Shown in pieces: positions 50,414 to 59,384 of a stretch of DNA of 64,000 bases. Numbering within the stretch: position 1 is the stretch's first letter; the number at the start of each line of letters is the position of its first letter. The position numbers and the translations under genes were made by a program. The DNA lies in assembly GCF_025137375.1 (NCBI RefSeq), contig NZ_CP073720.1, positions 8,084,501 to 8,148,500 on the forward strand, written 5' to 3'. The DNA comes from Dactylosporangium fulvum (lineage in GTDB: Bacteria; Actinomycetota; Actinomycetes; Mycobacteriales; Micromonosporaceae). The notes beneath the pieces are model-generated. The model was not told the origin of the DNA. It did not search any database and was given only the letters and a program-made list of their open reading frames with translations.

Positions 50414-50534
50414 GGCGCAGCACTCCTCACAACAAAAACCTGGATTCACCCGCAAGTTTACGCCTGATCACCCGGTGGCTCCGACGGCCAATGCCAACCC
50501 CGCGGCCCACAAATGCCACCTGACGGGCCGGTGG

Positions 50535-51002
50535 CTAGGTCAGCGACGGGTCGTCGACATCGAAGTACGCCGGCACCGGATGCTTCCTGGCCAGGCGGAA
50601 CAGCCTGATCAACGGCCTGCGGCGCACGGCGAGCGCGTCCCGGACGACGTCGTTGTGCACCTGCCGCGCCAAAGCCACCCGGCGGCTCACGTGCACCAGT
50701 GAGTCCAACACGTCCTGCGGTGCCCCGGTCACGGAGCGCAGGTGGCGGGTGAGGTCGTTCTCGGCGACCTCCCGATCCTCGGGACCCGCGTCGAGGGCGA
50801 TGCGGGCCGCGTACATCAGCGTGGGCAACTGCGCGGCCTCGGCGAGCGCCACCGCAGCGACCGCGCGGCGGACGAGATGCGCGTCGAGGGTCGCGTACGC
50901 CGCGGCCGCCCGGGCGTGCAGCCGGTCGACGCGGGCGGCCAGCCAGGTCAGGTACGTGGCGATCGCCACCACCACCGCCACAACGGCGATCACCCACCAC
51001 AT
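50535..51002 (-). CDS. small single-pass membrane protein next to pimA, function unknown
   Basis: A 155-residue protein with an N-terminal membrane helix (WWVIAVVAVVVAIATYLTWL) and a helical cytoplasmic body (RVDRLHARAAAAYATLDAHL, RRAVAAVALAEAAQ), which faintly resembles LemA-type helical proteins. It ends with KHPVPAYFDVDDPSLT. The ATG is chosen because it starts the membrane helix and lies 10 nt after the pimA stop. In mycobacteria a NUDIX gene occupies this place; no NUDIX box is present here. Confidence 0.8.
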   Translation of the reverse strand: MWWVIAVVAVVVAIATYLTWLAARVDRLHARAAAAYATLDAHLVRRAVAAVALAEAAQLPTLMYAARIALDAGPEDREVAENDLTRHLRSVTGAPQDVLDSLVHVSRRVALARQVHNDVVRDALAVRRRPLIRLFRLARKHPVPAYFDVDDPSLT

Positions 51003-51012
51003 GCGGCGCAGC

Positions 51013-52143
51013 CTACGGGACCGACTCCTGCACGGTCGCTCCGGCGACCTCGATCGCCGTCGAGTAGACCTCGAGGACACGCTCCGCGACGACGGGCCAG
51101 TCGTAGGCGGCGACCACCTCGGCCGCCCGGGCCGCGATCCGGGCCCGCCGCTGCGGGTCGTCGAGCAGCTCCGCGGCGGTCGCGGCGAGTGCCGCGGCGT
51201 CGCCGACCGGGAACAGCGCACCGGCGGCGCCGCCGTCGAGGACCCGCCGGAAGGCGTCGAGGTCGCTGGCGAGCACGGGCGTGCCGGCGGACATCGCCTC
51301 GGTGAGGATCATGCCGAACGACTCGCCGCCGGTGTTCGGCGCGACGTAGAGGTCGACGCTGCGCAGCATTCTGGCCTTGTCGTCCTCGGAGACCTTGCCG
51401 AGGAACACGATGCGCTCCCGGACGTCGGCCGGCACGTCCTCGAGCACCTCGTCGGCGTCACCCGGGCCGGCGACCAGCAGCCGCAGCCCCGGCCGGTCCC
51501 GCGCCAGGATCCGGAAGGCCGACAGCAGGTACGGGAACCCCTTCCGCGGCTCCGTGAACCGGCCGAGGAAGCCCAGCGCGCCGTCGCCCGGCCAGCCGTC
51601 GAACGGCTGCGCGGCGCGGTACTTCGCGACCTGCACCCCGTTGGGGATCTCCCACGCGCTGCCGCCCAGGTGCTCGACCTGGACCTTGCGCGCCAGTTCG
51701 CTGACCGCGATGCGGCCGGTGATCCGCTCGAGCACCAACTGGAGCACGCCCTGCGCGGCGGCGAGGGCGCGCGAGCGGGTCATGGCGGTGTGGAACGTCG
51801 CGACGACCGGGCCGCGCGCGGACAGTACCGCCAGCATCGACAGGCTGGGGATCAGCGGTTCGTGGACGTGCAGCACGTCGAACTGGCCGGCCGCCAGCCA
51901 GCGGCGCACCCGGGTCGCGGAGATCAGCCCGAACGAGACCCGGGCGACCGAGCCGTTGTAGGGCACGGGCACGGTCCGGCCGGCGGGCACGACGTACGGC
52001 ACGGTCATGCCCTCGTCGTCCCCGGGCGCCAGGACGCTGACGTGGTGGCCGAGGGAGATCAGGGTCTCGGCCAGGTCACGGACGTGGTTCTGCACGCCGC
52101 CCGGCACGTCGAAGGAGTACGGGCAGACGATCCCGATGCGCAA
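51013..52143 (-). CDS. pimA: phosphatidylinositol alpha-mannosyltransferase
   Basis: A GT4 glycosyltransferase of 376 residues that transfers the first mannose from GDP-mannose to phosphatidylinositol at the inner membrane face, opening PIM/LM/LAM synthesis. It shows the N-terminal RIGIVCPYSFDVPGGVQNHV loop, HVHEPLIPSLSML, FLGRFTEPRKGF and the EX7E element in ESFGMILTEAMSAG. The start is TTG at 52143, set by GAAGGAGG just upstream; an upstream frame extension is unrelated sequence. Its neighbours pgsA and the acyltransferase strongly support the role. Confidence 0.95.
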   Translation of the reverse strand: MRIGIVCPYSFDVPGGVQNHVRDLAETLISLGHHVSVLAPGDDEGMTVPYVVPAGRTVPVPYNGSVARVSFGLISATRVRRWLAAGQFDVLHVHEPLIPSLSMLAVLSARGPVVATFHTAMTRSRALAAAQGVLQLVLERITGRIAVSELARKVQVEHLGGSAWEIPNGVQVAKYRAAQPFDGWPGDGALGFLGRFTEPRKGFPYLLSAFRILARDRPGLRLLVAGPGDADEVLEDVPADVRERIVFLGKVSEDDKARMLRSVDLYVAPNTGGESFGMILTEAMSAGTPVLASDLDAFRRVLDGGAAGALFPVGDAAALAATAAELLDDPQRRARIAARAAEVVAAYDWPVVAERVLEVYSTAIEVAGATVQESVP

Positions 52144-52153
52144 CGCCCCTCCT

Positions 52154-53071
52154 TCAGGCCACTGGACTCTTCGCCGGCTCGTCCAGCCAGAGCCGTTGCA
52201 GCATGTGCCAGTCTTCCGGATGGCGCGCGATGCCCTCGGCGAGCTGGTCGGCGATGCGCTGGGTGACCAGCCGCACGCGGACGTCGAGCGGCCCCTCGTC
52301 GGCGGCCGGCATCGGGAGCGGGCCCACGAGACGGCCGGCCGCCGCATCCGCATCGAACCACATCTGTGCCACGTACAGGGGGGCACCGGTCCGCAGCGCG
52401 AGCAGCGCCGGCCCGGCCGGCATCTTCGTCCGGCCGCCGAAGAAGTCGACCTCGACTCCGCGGGCGGTCAGGTCCCGGTCCGCGAGCAGCGGCACGACCG
52501 CCCCGGCGCGGACGCGCTCCTCGACCACGTCGAACGCCGGGCGGTCACCGCCGACGAGCGGCAGGATCTCCATACCCAGCGAGCGGCGGAACTCCAGGAA
52601 CCTGAGGTACACACTTTCGGGTTTGAGTCGCTCGGCGACCGTCGTGATCGGCCAGCCCTTGGCGGCGACCCACGCGCCGGCCGCGTCCCAGTTGCCGCCG
52701 TGCGGCAGGGCGACGACCGAGCCGACCCCGGCGGCGACGTTCTCGCCGAGCAGTTCGCCGCGCTCCAGCCGGAACCCGCGCAGGATCTGCTCCTTCGACC
52801 GGCCGGGCAGCTGGAAGGCCTCCAGGTAGTACCGCGCGTAGGAGCGCAGGGCCCGCTCGAGCAGTGCGGCGAACTCCGCCTCGGGCAGCTCGTCGCCGAC
52901 GACCCGGCGCAGGTTCTTCGCCAGGGTCGCGGTCCCCTTGCCCGGTTTTCCGCCGCGGTACGCCCTGGCGCCGTGCCCGGCCGCCGCGGCGAACAGCGGC
53001 CACACCGCACCCCGCGGTAGCCTCGGCAGCAGCGAGAACGCGGCGCCGTAGCCGAGCTCGACGAGGTTCAC
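52154..53071 (-). CDS. patA: phosphatidylinositol mannoside acyltransferase (PatA-like)
   Basis: A LpxL/HtrB-type acyltransferase of 305 residues, expected to acylate a mannose of PIM at the membrane. The H(x4)D catalytic motif is intact in VVALPHGGNWDAAGAW, followed by ERLKPESVYLRFLEFRRSLG and VPLLADRDLTARGVEVDFFG. The GTG start overlaps the pgsA stop by 4 nt (GTGA), which fixes it. The pimA start comes 10 nt after its stop. Confidence 0.94.
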   Translation of the reverse strand: MNLVELGYGAAFSLLPRLPRGAVWPLFAAAAGHGARAYRGGKPGKGTATLAKNLRRVVGDELPEAEFAALLERALRSYARYYLEAFQLPGRSKEQILRGFRLERGELLGENVAAGVGSVVALPHGGNWDAAGAWVAAKGWPITTVAERLKPESVYLRFLEFRRSLGMEILPLVGGDRPAFDVVEERVRAGAVVPLLADRDLTARGVEVDFFGGRTKMPAGPALLALRTGAPLYVAQMWFDADAAAGRLVGPLPMPAADEGPLDVRVRLVTQRIADQLAEGIARHPEDWHMLQRLWLDEPAKSPVA

Positions 53072-53700
53072 GACACGCCGGCCTGTTGGTCCGCCTGCGC
53101 GTTCGCCTGGCGGTAGACGGTCACCATCCGCTGGGCGACGGTGACGATCGACAGCACGCCGAGCACCCAGAGGACGATCTCCAGCAGCGGTGCGTAGAAC
53201 GCCCACAGCAGGCCGCCGACGCCGAGGATGATGAGCCGCTCGGAACGCTCGATGAGCCCGACGTTCGCGGTCATCCCGAGGCCCTCGGCGCGGGCCTTGA
53301 CGTAGGAGACGGCCTGGCCGGTGACCAGGCAGAGCAGTGCCGCGGCGACCCCGCGCAGGTCGTCCCGCGTGGCGAAGTAGTAGGCCACGGAGCCGAAGAT
53401 CGCGCCGTCGGCGATGCGGTCCATGGACGAGTCGAGCAGCGCGCCGAACTTGTTCGTCACGCCGCGGAGGCGGGCCATCGTGCCGTCGAGCATGTCGGTC
53501 AGGCAGCTCACAGTGATGACAACGAGCGCGATGATGAGGTGGCCGCGCGTGGCGAAGCCCAGGGCGCCCACGAGCACGCCGACGGTGCCGGCGACGGTGA
53601 CCGCGTTCGGAGAGACCCCGGCACGCAGCAGCGCCGCGGCGACGGGCTGGACGATGCGGCCCAGGGAGGCCTTGCTGACTACGCTGAGGATCTTCGCCAT
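53068..53700 (-). CDS. pgsA: CDP-alcohol phosphatidyltransferase, phosphatidylinositol(-phosphate) synthase
   Basis: An integral membrane enzyme of 210 residues with about six helices. The CDP-alcohol transferase motif is present in full: LDGTMARLRG followed by FGALLDSSMDR (D..DG..AR...G...D...D). By its place before the acyltransferase and pimA it should be the actinobacterial enzyme that joins inositol phosphate to CDP-diacylglycerol. It is first in the coupled three-gene PIM operon. Confidence 0.95.
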   Translation of the reverse strand: MAKILSVVSKASLGRIVQPVAAALLRAGVSPNAVTVAGTVGVLVGALGFATRGHLIIALVVITVSCLTDMLDGTMARLRGVTNKFGALLDSSMDRIADGAIFGSVAYYFATRDDLRGVAAALLCLVTGQAVSYVKARAEGLGMTANVGLIERSERLIILGVGGLLWAFYAPLLEIVLWVLGVLSIVTVAQRMVTVYRQANAQADQQAGVS

Positions 53701-53893
53701 GGCGCTCCCACGATAACGGCGGCGAAGCTTGGCGGATACCGCCGCGTGGGACTGCTCACGGTGCTTGAGTAAACCTCATGCCGTGATGAGCGCCGGCGGG
53801 CTTGTGTCGGTGATGTTTCGGGTGTGGGATCGGTGAACAGGTCGTGACTGTGAGACTGCTCACAGAAGGCTTCGGGCTGACGGGAGGCGCGTA
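53701..53893. promoter_or_regulatory. divergent control region pgsA / EF-G-like gene
   Basis: The 193 bp between divergent starts contain GACTGCTCACGGTGCTT at 53750–53766 and a related GACTGCTCACAGAAGGCTT at 53860–53878, a direct repeat 110 bp apart. No promoter consensus could be assigned with confidence. GGGAGG lies 6 nt before the EF-G-like ATG. Confidence 0.35.
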
Positions 53894-56056
53894 ATGGCGC
53901 AGAAACTCCAGGAGAAGGGGGTCACCGGCCACGCATCGGTGGTTGATGACCCCGGCAGGGTACGCAACGTGGTGCTCGTCGGGCACTCCGGTTCCGGCAA
54001 GACGACGCTGGTCGAGGCGCTGCTTGCCGCGACCGGGACGATCAGCCGGGCGGGCGCGGTGACCGAGGGCACCACGGTCACCGATCACGATCCGGCGGCG
54101 GTGAAGCAGCAGCGGTCCGTCACGCTGTCCTCGGCGCCGATCATGCATGGCGACATCAAGGTCAACCTCCTCGACACCCCCGGCTACGCCGACTTCGTCG
54201 GTGAGCTGCGGGCCGGGCTCCGAGCCGCGGACGCGGCCCTGTTCGTCGTGTCCGCGGCCGACGGGATGGACGCGGCGACGGCCGCGCTGTGGGAGGAGTG
54301 CGCCGCCGTGGGCATGCCCCGCGCGGTCGCGGTCACCCGGCTCGACCACCATCGGGCGGACTTCGACGAGACCCTGGCCCACTGCCAGGAGGTCTTCGGC
54401 GACAACGTCCTGCCCCTCTACCTGCCGATGCTCGGCGACGACGGCACGTCCGTCGAAGGGCTCATCGGCCTGATCACCCAGCGCGTCTTCGACTACTCCG
54501 ACGGCTTCCCGCCGCAGGTGCGCGAGCCCGACGCCGAGCACCTGCCGGCCATCGAGGAGTCCCGCAACAGCCTGCTCGAAGGGATCATCGCCGAGAGCGA
54601 GGACGAGACGCTCATGGAGCGGTACCTCGGCGGCGAGGACATCGAGACCTCGGTGATCATCGACGACCTGGAGAAGGCCGTCGCCCGCGGCACGTTCTAC
54701 CCGGTCGTGCCGGTCTGCGCCGAGACCCGGGTCGGGCTCGACGTGCTCCTCGATGTGCTCACCAGCGGGTTCCCGTCGCCGCTGGAGCACGTGGTCCCCC
54801 CGGTCACCGACCTCGACGGCAACCCGCACGCCCCGCTGCGCTGCGACCCGGAGGGCCCGCTGATCGCCGAGGTCGTCAAGACGACGATCGACCCGTACGT
54901 CGGGCGGGTATCACTCGTCCGCGTGTTCTCCGGCACGCTGCGCCCGGAGCAGCCGATCCACATCTCCGGCCACGGCATGGCCGAGCGCGGGCACCCCGAC
55001 CACGACGCCGACGAGCGGTTCGCCCACCTGTTCTCGCCGCTAGGCGTGAACCTGCGCGAGGTGCCGTTCGCGGTCGCGGGTGACCTGGTCGCGATCACCA
55101 AGTCGGGCACCGCGGAGACCGGTGACACGATCTCGGGCAAGGACGAGCCGCTGCTCATGGCGCCGTGGGAGATGCCCGAGCCGCTGCTGCCGATCGCGAT
55201 CGTCGCCAAGACGCGCTCCGACGAGGACGCCCTCGCCAAGAACCTGGGCCGGCTCGTCGCCGGGGACCCGACGCTGCGGCTGGAGCGCAACAGCGAGACG
55301 CACCAGCTGGTCCTGTGGTGCATGGGTGAGGCGCATGCGGACGTCGTCCTGGACCGGCTGCGCGCCGGCGGCGTCGAGCTGGACACCGAGCCGGTCAAGG
55401 TCTCCCTGCGGGAGACGTTCGCCGCGCCGAGCCAGGGGCACGGGCGGCATGTCAAGCAGTCCGGCGGCCACGGCCAGTACGCGGTCTGCGACATCAAGGT
55501 CGAGCCGCTGCCGCGCGGGTCCGGCTTCGAGTTCGTCGACAAGGTCGTCGGCGGCGCGGTCCCCCACAACTACATCCCCTCGGTCGAGAAGGGTGTGCGC
55601 ACCCAGATGGAGCGCGGCATCGTCGCCGGCTACCCGGTGGTGGACGTGCGGGTGACGCTCTTCGACGGCAAGGCGCACTCGGTCGACTCCTCCGACGCGG
55701 CGTTCCAGACCGCGGGGGCGCTCGCCCTGCGCGAGGCCGCCCAGAGCGGCCGGACGACACTGCTCGAGCCGATCGACGAGGTGACGATCCGGGTGCCCGA
55801 CGAGTTCGTCGGCGCGGTGATGAGCGACCTGCCCGGCCGCCGGGGCCGTGTCCTGGGCAACGAACCCGACCCGGCCGGCCACGAGCGCACCCTGGTCCGG
55901 GCCGAGGTCCCGGCGACGGAACTGGTCCGCTACTCGGTCGAGCTGCGCGCGATGACCTCCGGCTCCGGCACGTTCACCCGCTCGTTCGTCCGCCACGACC
56001 CGATGCCCGCCAACCTGGCCGAGACGGTCAAACGGGAGCACGCCGCCGCCCGCTGA
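53894..56056 (+). CDS. elongation factor G-like translational GTPase (EF-G2 type)
   Basis: A 720-residue GTPase. G1 is GHSGSGKTTLVEALL near residue 31, G3 is DTPGYADFVGEL, and G4 reads VTRLDHHRADF in place of the usual NKxD, typical of the divergent EF-G-like group. Domains II–V follow, ending with the EF-G C-terminal fold (GRRGRVLGNEPDPAGHERTL, VPATELVRYSVELRAMTSGS). It lacks the rpsL–rpsG–fusA context, so it is the accessory paralogue, comparable to mycobacterial FusA2. Its role is not established. It interrupts the usual pgsA–HIT adjacency on the opposite strand. Confidence 0.92.
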   Translation: MAQKLQEKGVTGHASVVDDPGRVRNVVLVGHSGSGKTTLVEALLAATGTISRAGAVTEGTTVTDHDPAAVKQQRSVTLSSAPIMHGDIKVNLLDTPGYADFVGELRAGLRAADAALFVVSAADGMDAATAALWEECAAVGMPRAVAVTRLDHHRADFDETLAHCQEVFGDNVLPLYLPMLGDDGTSVEGLIGLITQRVFDYSDGFPPQVREPDAEHLPAIEESRNSLLEGIIAESEDETLMERYLGGEDIETSVIIDDLEKAVARGTFYPVVPVCAETRVGLDVLLDVLTSGFPSPLEHVVPPVTDLDGNPHAPLRCDPEGPLIAEVVKTTIDPYVGRVSLVRVFSGTLRPEQPIHISGHGMAERGHPDHDADERFAHLFSPLGVNLREVPFAVAGDLVAITKSGTAETGDTISGKDEPLLMAPWEMPEPLLPIAIVAKTRSDEDALAKNLGRLVAGDPTLRLERNSETHQLVLWCMGEAHADVVLDRLRAGGVELDTEPVKVSLRETFAAPSQGHGRHVKQSGGHGQYAVCDIKVEPLPRGSGFEFVDKVVGGAVPHNYIPSVEKGVRTQMERGIVAGYPVVDVRVTLFDGKAHSVDSSDAAFQTAGALALREAAQSGRTTLLEPIDEVTIRVPDEFVGAVMSDLPGRRGRVLGNEPDPAGHERTLVRAEVPATELVRYSVELRAMTSGSGTFTRSFVRHDPMPANLAETVKREHAAAR

Positions 56057-56069
56057 CCCCCTTCCCCTT

Positions 56070-56134
56070 TCATGCGCTTGTGGTGCCTTGACACTCCCGG
56101 GATGTCGGGTTTGTCGGGCACCACGAGCGCATGA
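56070..56134. terminator. family B palindromic hairpin between convergent genes
   Basis: Arms of 18 nt (56070–56087 and 56117–56134; TCATGCGCTTGTGGTGCC against its partner with one G·U) enclose 29 nt that contain GTCGGGTTTGTCGG. It fits exactly between the EF-G-like and HIT stops and can terminate both. Core and loop resemble the hairpin at 27589–27667 and the in-gene repeat at 39094–39184. Confidence 0.75.
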
Positions 56135-56659
56135 TCAATCCGAGAAGAGGGGCCAGGCCTCGGCCAGCAGTTTGCGGGTGTCACCCAGGAGTTGCGGAAG
56201 GACCTTGGTGCGGCCGACCACCGGCATGAAGTTGGTGTCGCCGCCCCACCTCGGGACGATGTGCTGGTGCAGGTGGGCGGCGATGCCGGCGCCGGCCACC
56301 GCGCCCTGGTTCATGCCCAGGTTGAAGCCGTGCGCCGCGCTGACCTTGCGGATCACCCGCATCGCCGTCTGGGTGAACGCGGCGACCTCGGCGGTCTCGG
56401 CCACCGTGAGGTCGGTGTAGTCCGCGACGTGCCGGTAGGGCACCACCATCAGGTGCCCGGGGTTGTACGGGTAGAGGTTGAGCACCGCGTAGACAAGGTC
56501 GCCCCGCGCGACGACGAGGCTCCCCTCCTCCGGCAGGCCGGGCGCCCGGCAGAACGGGCACCCGGTCGGCTCGTCATGATCGCCGGCGCGATCCTCCTTG
56601 ATGTACGCCATCCGGTGTGGCGTCCAGAGGCGCTCCAGGTCGTCGGGGACGCTGGTCAC
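56135..56659 (-). CDS. HIT-family nucleotide hydrolase/phosphorylase
   Basis: A 174-residue histidine-triad protein with the active-site HLHQHIVPRWGGD and the upstream GHLMVVPYRHVADYTDL. CPFCRAPG near the N-terminus and CxxC-like spacing fit the subgroup that includes the mycobacterial Ap4A phosphorylase (Rv2613c type). The homologue sits between thrS and pgsA in mycobacteria, as here apart from the inserted EF-G gene. The start overlaps the thrS stop by 4 nt. Confidence 0.95.
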   Translation of the reverse strand: MTSVPDDLERLWTPHRMAYIKEDRAGDHDEPTGCPFCRAPGLPEEGSLVVARGDLVYAVLNLYPYNPGHLMVVPYRHVADYTDLTVAETAEVAAFTQTAMRVIRKVSAAHGFNLGMNQGAVAGAGIAAHLHQHIVPRWGGDTNFMPVVGRTKVLPQLLGDTRKLLAEAWPLFSD

Positions 56660-58656
56660 GACGCGCTCGGCCCCGTGTTGGTCCGGGAGCGGACGACCTC
56701 CACCACGTGCGCCACGGCCTCGTCGAGCGGGACGCCGTTGCGCTGGGAGCCGTCGCGGTACCGGAACGAGACCGTGCCGCCGTTGACGTCGTCGTCGCCG
56801 GCGATCGCCATGAACGGCACCTTCTGCTGCTGCGCGGTCCGGATCTTCTTCTGCATCCGCTCGTCGGAGTGGTCGACGTCGGCGCGGATGCCCTCCTTGC
56901 GCAGCCGGGCGACGAACTCGGCGAGGTAGTCGGCGTGGTCGGCGCGGATCGGGATACCGACCACCTGCACGGGCGCCAGCCAGGCCGGGAACGCGCCCGC
57001 GTAGTGCTCGGTGAGGACGCCGAAGAACCGCTCGATCGAGCCGAACAGCGCCCGGTGGATCATGACCGGCCGCTGCCGGGTGCCGTCGGCCGCCTGGTAC
57101 TCCAGCTCGAACCGCTCCGGCAGATTGAAGTCCAGCTGGATGGTCGACATCTGCCAGGTGCGGCCGATCGCGTCCCGCGCCTGCACCGAGATCTTCGGCC
57201 CGTAGAACGCCGCGCCACCCGGGTCGGGCACCAGCTCGAGCCCGGACTCGGTGGCGACCCGGCGCAGGGTCTCGGTCGCGGTCTCCCAGACCTCGTCCGA
57301 GCCGACGTACTTGTCCGGGTTCTTGGTCGACAGCTCCAGGTAGAAGTCGGTCAGGCCGTAGTCCTTGAGCAGGTCGAGCACGAACTGCAACAGCGAGGCG
57401 AGCTCGCTCTCGATCTGCTCCGGGGTGCAGAAGATGTGCGCGTCGTCCTGGGTCATGCCACGGACCCGGGTCAGGCCGTGGATGACACCGGACTTCTCGT
57501 ACCGGTACACGGTGCCGAACTCGAACATCCGCAGCGGCAGCTCACGGTACGACCGCCCGCGCGACCGGAAGATCAGGTCGTGCATCGGGCAGTTCATCGG
57601 CTTGAGGTAATAGTTCGCGCCCTCGACCTCCATGGGCGGGAACATGCCGTCGGCATACCAGTCGAGGTGGCCGGAGACCTCGTACAGGTGACCCTTCGTG
57701 ATGTGCGGGGTGTTGACGAAGGAGTACCCGGCCTCTTCGTGTCGCTGCCGCGAGTAGTTCTCCATCTCCCGCCGGATGATGCCGCCCTTCGGGTGGAAGA
57801 CCGGCAGGCCGGAGCCCAGCTCGTCGGGGAAGCTGAACAGGTCGAGGTCGACGCCGAGCTTGCGGTGGTCGCGGCGGGCCGCCTCCTCGAGGAGCTTCTG
57901 GTACTCCTTCAGGGCGTCCCGGGTCGGCCACGCGGTGCCGTAGACGCGCTGCAGCTGCGGGTTCTTCTCCGAGCCGCGCCAGTAGGCGGCGGCGGTGCGG
58001 GTCAGCTTGAACGCCTGGATCAGCCGGGTCGTCGGCAGGTGCGGGCCGCGGCACAGGTCGGACCAGCACACCTTGTCGGACTGGGCGTCGAGGTTGTCGT
58101 AGATGGTCAGCTCGCCGCCGCCGACCTCCATGACCTCACTGGTGTCGACGTCGGACTTGACGTCGACCAGCTCGAGCTTGAACGGCTCGTCGCCGAGCTC
58201 CGCCTTGGCCTGCTCGACCGAGTCGAACCGGCGCCGGCGGAACCGCTGCCCCGACTTGATGATCTCCTGCATGCGCTTCTCGAGCCGGTCGAGATCGTCG
58301 GGGTGGAACGGCTTGTCGACCTGGAAGTCGTAGTAGAACCCGTTTTCGATCGGCGGGCCGATGCCGAGCTTGGCCTCCGGGAACAGGTCCTGGACGGCCT
58401 GCGCGAGGACGTGCGCGGTCGAGTGGCGCAGCACGTTGAGCCCGTCGGGCGAGGACATGTCGACGGCCTCGACCTCGACGTCCTGCTCCGGGGTCCAGTC
58501 CAGGTCACGCAACTTGCCCTCGGGGTCGCGGACCACGACGACGGCCTTCGGACCGGTGGCGGGGAGCCCTGCGGCGGCGACCGCGGCGCCGGCCGTCGTG
58601 CCCGCCGTGACCACGATGCGCGGAGGGGCTTCGATGGTCTGGCGCGCTGTGGACAC
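56656..58656 (-). CDS. thrS: threonyl-tRNA synthetase
   Basis: A class II synthetase of 666 residues. The N-terminal TGS-like and editing domains include LRHSTAHVLAQAVQDLFPEA and GPPIENGFYYDF; the catalytic core shows zinc ligands in KPMNCPMHDLIF, motif 2 (FEFGTVYRYEKSGVIHGLTR) and motif 3 (MIHRALFGSIERFFGVL). A C-terminal anticodon-binding domain follows. The GTG at 58656 has GGGAG 7 nt upstream and begins STARQTIEAPP; the frame is open far upstream, but that part is antisense to the VWA gene's neighbourhood and not homologous. The first ~40 residues are actinobacterial and variable. Confidence 0.97.
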   Translation of the reverse strand: MSTARQTIEAPPRIVVTAGTTAGAAVAAAGLPATGPKAVVVVRDPEGKLRDLDWTPEQDVEVEAVDMSSPDGLNVLRHSTAHVLAQAVQDLFPEAKLGIGPPIENGFYYDFQVDKPFHPDDLDRLEKRMQEIIKSGQRFRRRRFDSVEQAKAELGDEPFKLELVDVKSDVDTSEVMEVGGGELTIYDNLDAQSDKVCWSDLCRGPHLPTTRLIQAFKLTRTAAAYWRGSEKNPQLQRVYGTAWPTRDALKEYQKLLEEAARRDHRKLGVDLDLFSFPDELGSGLPVFHPKGGIIRREMENYSRQRHEEAGYSFVNTPHITKGHLYEVSGHLDWYADGMFPPMEVEGANYYLKPMNCPMHDLIFRSRGRSYRELPLRMFEFGTVYRYEKSGVIHGLTRVRGMTQDDAHIFCTPEQIESELASLLQFVLDLLKDYGLTDFYLELSTKNPDKYVGSDEVWETATETLRRVATESGLELVPDPGGAAFYGPKISVQARDAIGRTWQMSTIQLDFNLPERFELEYQAADGTRQRPVMIHRALFGSIERFFGVLTEHYAGAFPAWLAPVQVVGIPIRADHADYLAEFVARLRKEGIRADVDHSDERMQKKIRTAQQQKVPFMAIAGDDDVNGGTVSFRYRDGSQRNGVPLDEAVAHVVEVVRSRTNTGPSAS

Positions 58657-58709
58657 GGTCTGCTCCCAAGCTCGGTCGGTCGGGTTTCCTCCCGATGCTA
58701 TCGGGGCGC

Positions 58710-59294
58710 TCAGCGCAGAGCCGCGAACACCCCTCCGGCGACGATCGCGCCGACCACCGCACCGACGACGACCTGCGAGACGGTGTGGTCCTTCAGCCGG
58801 ACGCGGGACCAGCCGACGGCGGCGACGAGCGGCGCGGTGACGGCGAGGAGCCAGCCGTAGACCAGCATCAGGATGACGACCGAGCCGGCGGCGACCGCGG
58901 CGTGGATCGACATCTTCCACCAGTGGTTGACCGCCATCGCCACGATCAGCCCGACCCCGCCGGCGACGACGGCGGCGATCAGGTCGCGGTGGGCGCCGAG
59001 CCACAGCAGCACGGCGAACCCGACGGCGATCGAGCCGAGCCCGACGAGCAGCGGCCCGCGCCGCTGCTTGTGGTCGCCGACATGATGGTCGGTGAGGCTG
59101 CCGTTGCGGACCCCGCGGAGGATGTACAGGAAGGGCAGCACGCTCTCGAACAGCGCGGCGAGGACGCCGAGGACCAGGCCGCGGGCGGGCCGGTCGGGCT
59201 CGCTGTGCAGGCCGAGCAGGACCAGCAGGACGGACACGAGCACGGCCGGCGCGAAGATCTCGGTGAGGGCCCTGGCGATTCGCTGGCTTGTCAC
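58710..59294 (-). CDS. PAP2-like membrane phosphatase, degenerate motif
   Basis: A 194-residue protein with five to six helices. The phosphatase signature is partly present: HKQRRGP resembles motif 1, SIHAAVAAG replaces PSGH, and SRVRLKDHTVSQVVVG matches SRx5Hx3D with Gln in place of the final Asp. Similar variants are common in actinobacteria, where they are annotated as PAP2-family proteins. The substrate, if any, would be a lipid phosphate. It is 53 nt upstream of thrS in the same direction and follows a hairpin that ends the VWA transcript. Confidence 0.8.
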   Translation of the reverse strand: MTSQRIARALTEIFAPAVLVSVLLVLLGLHSEPDRPARGLVLGVLAALFESVLPFLYILRGVRNGSLTDHHVGDHKQRRGPLLVGLGSIAVGFAVLLWLGAHRDLIAAVVAGGVGLIVAMAVNHWWKMSIHAAVAAGSVVILMLVYGWLLAVTAPLVAAVGWSRVRLKDHTVSQVVVGAVVGAIVAGGVFAALR

Positions 59295-59321
59295 CGCAGC
59301 ACCGTACCGGGGCAGCGGTGC

Positions 59322-59366
59322 ACGCCGGTCGATGCACTCCCCCGTTTCGAGCGCATCGACCGGCGT
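59322..59366 (-). terminator. terminator hairpin after the VIT/VWA gene
   Basis: A perfect 14-bp inverted repeat (ACGCCGGTCGATGC) with a 17-nt loop lies 18 nt past the VWA stop and 27 nt before the PAP2-like start. Confidence 0.65.
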
Positions 59367-59384
59367 CCTTCGGATTCGGTACGC

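Noticed and set aside
53894..56056. Main elongation factor G (fusA)
   Set aside because: The rpsL/rpsG/tuf context is missing and the G4 motif is divergent; it fits the EF-G-like paralogue group.
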